Shown here: piece after piece, positions 59,401 to 64,000 of the stretch
How positions within the stretch are numbered: the first letter of the stretch is position 1
Layout: each line of letters opens with the position of its first letter
DNA from: an uncultured Bacteroidia bacterium
GTDB taxonomy: Bacteria > Bacteroidota > Bacteroidia > Bacteroidales > ML635J-15
Length of the DNA: 64,000 nucleotides
Reading direction: 5' to 3'
NCBI GenBank assembly: GCA_902776565.1
Contig: CACYQN010000004.1
Location: forward strand, 124,001 to 188,000
The notes under the pieces: model-generated
Seen by the model: the letters and a program-made list of their open reading frames with translations, nothing else
What the model was told of the DNA's origin: nothing
Database searches by the model: none
Position numbers and translations under genes: made by a program

Positions 59401-60826
59401 TGCTGGTTGTAATGAAAATGTTTCCAGAAGCGGTCTTTACAAACCGCGAAGTATTTGTAATGGAAATGTTAATCGGAACTTGTGTAAGATTTTCATTTTC
59501 AATTCGGTAAACCAAAGTTCCAGCAATGGCAAAAAGTCCGTTCGAGCAAACGACATCCTTAACGGCCGATGCGCTTTCTATAGTGTCAACCACCGAGCCA
59601 CCGACAATCCTTAAAATGCCATAATCTGTTGCAGCATAGATTGTTCCGTTGTCATCGGCGAGAGCATTTACATTTGTTTCTGCTATTACCGCAATATTTC
59701 TTCCTGCCTTGCGGATTAGTGAGTTGCCAGTCCCGAGCCAAAGCGTATCGTTGTGGATGCAAGCGGCCTTCACTGTTAGGTTCTGCAAGTTTCTCTTGTA
59801 CGATGTCCAAGTGTAGCCGGATACCAGATTTATTCCAGAATTGCCTGCAATACAAATAGTTCCATCGTTGTTGCCATAGATGAAATTTGGCGTATGGTTG
59901 AGCAAGTTGAGGTTTGTATGGTAGGTTTCTGCATTGCCGTTGAAGTCCATTACGGCGATTCCGTTCTGCAAATCAATGCACCACAATCTTTTTTGTTGTG
60001 TACCGCTTGCCATCAGCGAACCTGCCGAGAACATATTGTTAATCAAGGTGCTCGAAGTGCCGTCGTAGCGATAAACACCATTGTAGTTGCCAAAGATTAT
60101 GTTTTGCGCAAAATCCTCGCACACAGCCGATACGCCACCCGAAATGCCATCGAGAGAAGTCCACGAATTGTAGTCGTATGACATTATTCCTGTACTCGTT
60201 GCTGCCAAAATTTCGCCGTTAAAACGCTGATATACATCATACACAACCTTGCCAGAAAAGATGTCGGCGAAGGACTTTGTCTTTCCGTTGTCGCAAATTT
60301 CAACTAAATTTCCGTTGCAGCTAATCCACACATTGTCAGAGCGGTCAACATATATTCCACTTATGCCGTTTGCAAAGCCATAGTTGTCGGGAATAACGGT
60401 TGTGTTACCAGAATTATACTCAACTACAGAATTTGATATTGTTGAGTACCAGAATCTTCCGTCTGAAGTTGCTGCAATTTTTCTAATGTTGCCTCCTGTA
60501 AATTCGTTTTGCCAGGCATTGTTGTTCCTGATAGAAAGTCCCGCAGTGGTTGCTACATAAATCTTGCCGTCGGAAGCGACAAAAATGTCGTTTACATAGT
60601 TGCCTGCAAGTCCGTTGCTGGTGTTAATTACTGAAAACCCCGTCCCGTTGTATGAGACAAGTCCGTTTGCTGTTCCCAGCAAGACGTTTCCTTCTGCATC
60701 CTGCGCTATGCAGGTGACAGTGTCGGATGGCAGTGCCGATTCGTAACGGAAAATGTTGGAGGTTTGGGCATAAATGCTTGTAATACCTATGAGAATCAAT
60801 GATAATACGAAAAGAATATTTTTCAT
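56492..60826 (-). CDS. T9SS-exported propeller/SprB-repeat adhesin-like protein
   Basis: The 1444-aa protein has a signal peptide (NILFVLSLILIGITSIYAQ) and an N-terminal propeller of two-component-regulator type repeats (SDTVTCIAQDAEGNVLLGTANGL, split here as VTCIAQDAEGNVLLG and GLVSYNG; to about residue 570). There follow six or seven SprB repeats (pattern VTCWNADDGTISVTVTGG, PYSYLWNDG, GxYxLTVTDxNGC, ~640-1150), a fibronectin-III-like domain and a T9SS type A sorting domain (ISAYPNPFDEEITVKF). SprB-like repeats belong to surface adhesins of gliding bacteria. Start is ATG 60826; the TTG at 60835 lies in a TAATTTTG box. A second -7 box, TATGTTTG, is at 60855-60862. The SprB region is AT-richer than the propeller. 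Confidence 0.9.
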   Translation of the reverse strand: MKNILFVLSLILIGITSIYAQTSNIFRYESALPSDTVTCIAQDAEGNVLLGTANGLVSYNGTGFSVINTSNGLAGNYVNDIFVASDGKIYVATTAGLSIRNNNAWQNEFTGGNIRKIAATSDGRFWYSTISNSVVEYNSGNTTVIPDNYGFANGISGIYVDRSDNVWISCNGNLVEICDNGKTKSFADIFSGKVVYDVYQRFNGEILAATSTGIMSYDYNSWTSLDGISGGVSAVCEDFAQNIIFGNYNGVYRYDGTSSTLINNMFSAGSLMASGTQQKRLWCIDLQNGIAVMDFNGNAETYHTNLNLLNHTPNFIYGNNDGTICIAGNSGINLVSGYTWTSYKRNLQNLTVKAACIHNDTLWLGTGNSLIRKAGRNIAVIAETNVNALADDNGTIYAATDYGILRIVGGSVVDTIESASAVKDVVCSNGLFAIAGTLVYRIENENLTQVPINISITNTSRFVKTASGNIFITTSNGIARFNPSASPATELIEPGLPQNIVSSTACDENVYVLLSNGAIYEYSTTWREVMTGSYTKIASAGNGILWAIRNDGTVERICINGNDSFTISSQPETCDGSNNASLNVSATGATSYSIDNGENWQANGNFTNISGGYKHLLAKNSEGKIIADSVVFVEYGTALYNQSLTYVQPECYGETGNLALSGIGTSSFVWENSNTTLTERTNLNAGNYAVTITNSTCQRSFATTIATKEQITVSETIDNLVCNGDNSGRISLAVSGGTSPYSYTWNNDAESATIENLAAGDYSCTVSDRNSCSVSQSFPITQPDLLTIQTEVTNVTCWNADDGTISVTVTGGTQPYSYLWNDGVTTEDRTNLMAIMYALSVTDINGCSTIAFTAVGQTAPITLWTSEKTDITCFGANDGTISTGIRGGTRPYSYIWSDEETTPSRTNLSAGGYQLTVTDANSCVATLSATITEPDELVAIPNISPITCAGANDAVLSASATGGTGTYAQYFWFRAENPNSPVCVQPQYQNVAAGNYLLVVKDSHNCTDTVPVAVEDAVAHNFEMSVTDTQCNGGTGSIAITVDGGSGTGFSFAWSGNVSSTNSATSLPAGHYTITATDSNNCETILDTAVNEPEMPFIGAWSDIVLCEGQSYTLDAGNYTSYQWSNGATTQTLSVSEANDYSVTVTDNQGCRSYDAVNVSIRQPYTGDKLALASVTETNSVVLRWNKTANQGTASYRIYRDSGEGFAFIASVGFNSEAMYEDTTVDASEQYYSYKVTAVSNCGDESEIEAYHRTIVLAAICDNNNVCNLNWSPYVGITETFTYILAGDSPETLEVVDSVLFTTYNYVQMNQYEDGTYYRIMIKMSHPLVTDDDASYDKIYSNIVRCGGSDDPIDPIDPPVMAEEFSISDISAYPNPFDEEITVKFNSADVENVTYEVIDALGRIVKEGNTNGDTIVFGSELKAGIYVVRLHNGNEVHSLKISKQ

Positions 60827-60983
60827 TTGAAACAAAATTACTTGTTAATCCGCAAACATAAGAAAATTATTGATTTATGGACAAGTATTTTTGTGAAAGT
60901 TATCATCATGATTTTGGTTAATATGGATAATATAAGTATTATGACGAGGTAAGAGTACGTTTACTTTCGTCAAGTATGGGATA

Positions 60984-61020
60984 TAACAAAACAAATCCCA
61001 ATCGCGGAGACCGGGACTTG
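60984..61020 (-). terminator. Terminator of the plsX operon
   Basis: CAAATCCC (60992-60999) pairs with GGGACTTG (61013-61020) with one G-U pair; on the minus strand TTTTGTTAT follows. The rest of the 60827-61039 gap is AT-rich with no gene. Confidence 0.75.
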
Positions 61021-61039
61021 CCATTTATGAAAAAGATTA

Positions 61040-61981
61040 TTATTTTATTATCGAAGCGATTTTTTCATGGAGTTTTGCAGCGGCTACAGCCTTAGTCTGA
61101 AGAATCATATTCTTGATAGCCTTGCCGTTGCTCTTGCCATGACCGATAATAACTGTTCCGTTAACACCGAGTGCAGGGGTTCCGCCTACGTTCTCGTAGT
61201 TGTAGTTGTCGAAGAACGGGTCGTTTATACCTCTCTGCTTCAATATGCTGTAGATTGATTCGGCATGCTTGAGGTAGATGTTTCCGACGAAACCGTCGGT
61301 AACGATTACGTCCACCTTTTCGGTATCAGAACAATCGCCGCCCTCAATGTTTCCAATGAAGTTGATGTTGTCGAGTTCCTTCAGCAGCTTGTAGGTTGCC
61401 TTTGCGGTAAGGTTTCCCTTGCCTTCTTCCGAACCGATGTTCAGCAGACCGATTCTTGGGTTGTCTATTCCCATTACATATTTTGCGTATGCGCTACCAA
61501 TCTGTGCGTACTGAGCAAGCACTTCTGGCTTCGGGTCGGCATTAAGACCGACATCGAGGATGAGGTTGTTGCCGCCCTTGTTGTTGGGGCAGATTGACGA
61601 CAGGCAAGGTCTGATGATGCCTTCGAGGACACCTATTACCTGTGTTGCGCCCACCATCATTGCTCCGGTGTTGCCTGCGCTTGCAAATCCGTCGATGATT
61701 CCTTGCTTGAGGTAGAAAAATCCCTTGACGATTCCTGAGTCCTTTTTCTCGCGGAATGTCTTTACGGGGTCGTCACCCATTGCAAATGTTTCAGAACAAT
61801 TTACAATTTCAAAAACACCAGCATCGACGCTGCGATTGGCGAAATACTTGCGGATGTACTCTTCGTTGCCGAAAAGGAACAGCCTGTCGTCCTTATCCAA
61901 AACTTCTAAGGCAAGAACTACACCGTCAAGTACAGCATCAGGTGCAAAGTCCCCGCCATATATGTCAACACCAATGTTCAT
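61040..61981 (-). CDS. plsX: Phosphate acyltransferase PlsX
   Basis: The 313-aa enzyme makes acyl-phosphate from acyl-ACP for phospholipid synthesis. Family signatures are GVDIYGGDFAPDAVLDG near the start (usual form GVDAMGGD), FASAGNTGAMMVGA, NNKGGNNLILDVGLNADP and VDVIVTDGFVGNIYLK. It is the last gene of the yceD-rpmF-plsX operon, a very conserved trio. fabH, which often follows plsX, is absent: a terminator comes right after. Confidence 0.97.
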   Translation of the reverse strand: MNIGVDIYGGDFAPDAVLDGVVLALEVLDKDDRLFLFGNEEYIRKYFANRSVDAGVFEIVNCSETFAMGDDPVKTFREKKDSGIVKGFFYLKQGIIDGFASAGNTGAMMVGATQVIGVLEGIIRPCLSSICPNNKGGNNLILDVGLNADPKPEVLAQYAQIGSAYAKYVMGIDNPRIGLLNIGSEEGKGNLTAKATYKLLKELDNINFIGNIEGGDCSDTEKVDVIVTDGFVGNIYLKHAESIYSILKQRGINDPFFDNYNYENVGGTPALGVNGTVIIGHGKSNGKAIKNMILQTKAVAAAKLHEKIASIIK

Positions 61982-61993
61982 ATTGTCTTATAT

Positions 61994-62176
61994 TTATTCG
62001 CCCTTTTGTTCGATAACGAGTTTTCCTCTATAGTATCCGCAGTTTGGACAAACATGGTGATACTGTATTGTTGTTCCGCAGTTCGAGCATGTTGCCAGTG
62101 TCGGGAATTCTGCTACATAGTGAGTACGACGTTTGTTTCTTCTCTGCTTCGAGGTTTTTCTTTTAGGATGTGCCAT
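61994..62176 (-). CDS. rpmF: 50S ribosomal protein L32
   Basis: The 60-aa protein starts MAHPKRKTSKQRRNKRRTHY and has the zinc-binding CSNCG..CPNCG pair, so it is the zinc (C+) form of L32. It sits between yceD and plsX, 12 bases before plsX and 16 bases after yceD. Confidence 0.98.
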   Translation of the reverse strand: MAHPKRKTSKQRRNKRRTHYVAEFPTLATCSNCGTTIQYHHVCPNCGYYRGKLVIEQKGE

Positions 62177-62192
62177 TTTCTTAAACTTTTAG

Positions 62193-62738
62193 TTAGTTAT
62201 TATTATTTTTTAATTCTCGCAACGCTTCCCATCTCGGGTCTATTGCGTCTTCTGTTTCTTCTGTTTCTTCAACCTTGTACTTGTCAATCAGTTCAATCAT
62301 CTTTGGATTGCAGGTCGGATTTCCGTCTGCATCATCGGGATGATAGTGGGCTATCGGCAATGCAAAGTGCGAGTATTCGTAAATGAAGCTCGACACGTCA
62401 ATCGAATCTGCATCGCGACTTAGCGTAACGGCATCGCTGTTTGTGTCGAAGTTGGTCTCGTCGCCATAGTTAACCAAAATTTCGTCGCTGATGGCGATTG
62501 GTTGCTCGTAGAGTTCGAGGCATCTGTCGCACGTCAGCTTTACCGTTCCCGACAAGTCAAAGTTCAATAGCATCGAGGTCTTTTTCTTGAGTAAAGTTAC
62601 CTTCACATTGACCTCTCCGCCCTTTATTTCTCCACGTTCATACGACTGGAAAAACGTATCATCAGCCTTAAAGGTGAAGGAATATTCCCTCTCCTCGAGA
62701 CCGTCTAACGGTATAATATACTGGTTATCACGTTCCAT
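62193..62738 (-). CDS. YceD/DUF177-family protein
   Basis: The 181-aa protein has the DUF177 core LTCDRCLELYEQPI and a Leu-rich LNFDLSGTVKLTC strand, with an acidic C-terminal region. YceD homologues are nearly always next to rpmF and have been linked to 23S rRNA processing or ribosome assembly in other organisms. It heads the operon; a minus-strand TAATTTTG box stands about 30 bases upstream of its ATG. Confidence 0.92.
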   Translation of the reverse strand: MERDNQYIIPLDGLEEREYSFTFKADDTFFQSYERGEIKGGEVNVKVTLLKKKTSMLLNFDLSGTVKLTCDRCLELYEQPIAISDEILVNYGDETNFDTNSDAVTLSRDADSIDVSSFIYEYSHFALPIAHYHPDDADGNPTCNPKMIELIDKYKVEETEETEDAIDPRWEALRELKNNNN

Positions 62739-62927
62739 TCCAATCGTTAGTTATGGAAATAAAATCGGGCAAAATTACAAAACAATTTGGAAAAGAAAAA
62801 GAAAAAATATTTATTCTTTTTAGTGTATGGAAAATGGACAATGAAAAACGGAAAAAAGACAATATAATTCAAAACAAATCGTTTGCCCTATATAAATAAT
62901 AATTCTTCTACTTTGGAAATAATACAC

Positions 62928-62935
62928 TAAATTTG
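62928..62935 (+). promoter_or_regulatory. -7 box of the DPM1-like gene
   Basis: TAAATTTG; the in-frame TTG at 62933 is part of it, leaving ATG 62954 as the start. Confidence 0.6.
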
Positions 62936-62953
62936 CAATCTCAAATTTCACTT

Positions 62954-63688
62954 ATGAAAGAAAACATAGTCATAATACCGACATACAACGAAATCGAGAA
63001 CATCGAGGCAATTATCCGCTTTGTTTTCGGTCTCAATACTAGATTCGACATTCTGATTGTTGACGATGGTTCGCCCGACGGAACTGCCGATGTTGTGAAA
63101 AAACTGATGTCCGAATTCCCTGAACGCCTGTTCATACTAGAGCGCAAGGGAAAACTTGGGCTTGGAACCGCCTACATCACTGGTTTCAAATGGTGCCTTG
63201 AGAATGGCTACGAATACATCTACGAGATGGATGCCGATTTTTCGCACAATCCAGCCGACCTTGAAAATCTGTACAAAGCTTGCAAGGAAGGTGCCGATGT
63301 TGCAGTAGGTTCTCGCTACAAGACAGGCGTGAACGTCGTTAATTGGCCAATGAAACGTATTCTGCTGTCGTACTTCGCTTCGAAATACGTAAGGTTCATA
63401 ACAAGAATGAAACTGAACGACACCACTGCCGGATTCGTGTGCTACAACCGCAAGGTGCTCGAAACCATAAACCTCGACCACATCAGGATGATTGGCTATG
63501 CTTTCCAGATTGAAATGAAATTCAAGTCGTGGCTGCACGGATTCAAGATTGAGGAAGTCTCGATAATCTTTACAGACAGACAGAAGGGTACGTCGAAGAT
63601 GAGCGGTGGAATCATTGGCGAAGCTATTTTCGGTGTGCTGAAGATGAAACTGCAAAGTGTATTCAATAAGAAGAAGTATTTGGTTTAG
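62954..63688 (+). CDS. Polyprenol-phosphate mannosyltransferase (DPM1-like GT2)
   Basis: The 244-aa enzyme transfers a sugar, usually mannose, from a nucleotide donor to a polyprenyl phosphate. GT2 signatures are VIIPTYNEIENIEAII, ILIVDDGSPDGTADVV, GLGTAYITGF, the metal site EMDADFSHNP and a late FTDRQKGTSKMSG. It has no membrane domain at the C-terminus, so it is of the short soluble type. In Bacteroidota this gene is usual near envelope genes; the product would feed protein O-glycosylation or surface glycans. It lies convergent with murI. Confidence 0.92.
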   Translation: MKENIVIIPTYNEIENIEAIIRFVFGLNTRFDILIVDDGSPDGTADVVKKLMSEFPERLFILERKGKLGLGTAYITGFKWCLENGYEYIYEMDADFSHNPADLENLYKACKEGADVAVGSRYKTGVNVVNWPMKRILLSYFASKYVRFITRMKLNDTTAGFVCYNRKVLETINLDHIRMIGYAFQIEMKFKSWLHGFKIEEVSIIFTDRQKGTSKMSGGIIGEAIFGVLKMKLQSVFNKKKYLV

Positions 63689-63689
63689 A

Positions 63690-63730
63690 CGAGGCTAACA
63701 GGCTGACGGGCTAACAGGCTAGCAGTCATA
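63690..63730. repeat. GGCTAACAGGCT word repeat
   Basis: GAGGCTAACAGGCTGACGGG and GCTAACAGGCTAGCAGTC stand back to back between convergent genes; a possible terminator zone with no clear T-run. Confidence 0.5.
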
Positions 63731-63751
63731 CAGACTGGTCTTCTTTTCGCC

Positions 63752-64000
63752 TTATATATTTACGTTTCCCTCAATTGTTACCTGCTCGTGGAGATAGGCA
63801 TTTGCAATAAGTGAAAGCTTTTCGGGAGAATCGGATGAATACAGACTGACTGTTCGATGTGGATTTTCTGTACGCATCATATTGGTTGTCATAAGTATAT
63901 CCTTGGTGCGACGGGCAATAGCCTCCGATGAATCTATGATTTTTATTCCGTCGCCAGCAACACGCTCAATTACAGGACGGAAAAACGGATAATGGGTGCA
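63752..64000 (-). CDS. murI: Glutamate racemase, C-terminal part (runs off the window)
   Basis: The last 82 codons of a minus-strand frame end at TAA 63752-63754. The first codon inside the window is the Cys of CTHYPFFRPVIERVAGDG, matching the second catalytic cysteine (GCTHYP motif) of glutamate racemase, followed by KIIDSSEAIARRTKDIL. The enzyme makes D-glutamate for peptidoglycan. The first catalytic cysteine lies beyond base 64000. The frame ends KLSLIANAYLHEQVTIEG, with a slightly longer tail than is usual. Confidence 0.88.
   Translation of the reverse strand, partial: CTHYPFFRPVIERVAGDGIKIIDSSEAIARRTKDILMTTNMMRTENPHRTVSLYSSDSPEKLSLIANAYLHEQVTIEGNVNI

Overview
The window looks like the chromosome of an uncultured, type IX secretion (T9SS)-bearing member of the Bacteroidales (Bacteroidota). 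The basis is: promoters of the Bacteroidota form (a TTG-like -33 element and a TAnnTTTG -7 box) in front of many genes; no clear Shine-Dalgarno sequences; C-terminal T9SS sorting domains; BACON, SprB and InlB-type repeats; GldF/GldG homologues; a single-chain glycyl-tRNA synthetase; and FISUMP-like surface domains. I cannot name a genus.

Layout. 1-3.65 kb is AT-rich accessory DNA: the 3' end of a FISUMP-like surface protein, an unrecognised small gene, and a fusion of a PD-(D/E)XK nuclease-like domain to DUF2971. 3.65-6.37 kb is an AbiEi/AbiEii toxin-antitoxin pair and a four-helix-bundle (IVP-type) gene, separated by degenerate intergenic repeats. 6.37-20.2 kb is mostly core: glyQS, a ribbon-helix-helix protein, a MORN-like lipoprotein, an M16 protease, an MgtC/SapB protein, a thioester alpha-2-macroglobulin and a DUF4143-type ATPase. 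About 0.9 kb of repeats follows, then a type III restriction-modification pair (21.1-25.0 kb) with a long nested inverted repeat at its head. 25.4-34.4 kb carries a TrmH-family methyltransferase, a partner-switching set (STAS, SpoIIE phosphatase, HATPase) beside a histidine kinase, and the gldF-gldG-DUF4340 operon.

34.7-45.0 kb holds two very large T9SS-exported proteases, a C10 cysteine peptidase and an S8 subtilisin. They share nearly the same sorting domain and the same 5' leader: a hairpin, then a tiny upstream ORF that stops at the protease start codon. This leader is the most unusual signal I found. 45.0-56.5 kb has tRNA-Cys beside a Cys-rich protein, a short ferredoxin, two flippases, a glycosyltransferase, a secreted TPR-CHAT protease, and an operon with deoxynucleoside kinase and riboflavin synthase. 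56.5-64 kb has a propeller/SprB T9SS protein coupled to truA, the yceD-rpmF-plsX operon, a DPM1-like glycosyltransferase and the C-terminal end of murI.

Intergenic DNA is unusually rich in dispersed repeats: GTTTC/GAAAC arrays, CCCCTACGGGG-type hairpins, a MITE-like element in two copies, and an AACGCTC..CCGTTCCGTATCG element in three copies. All calls come from reading the sequence; no database search was run.
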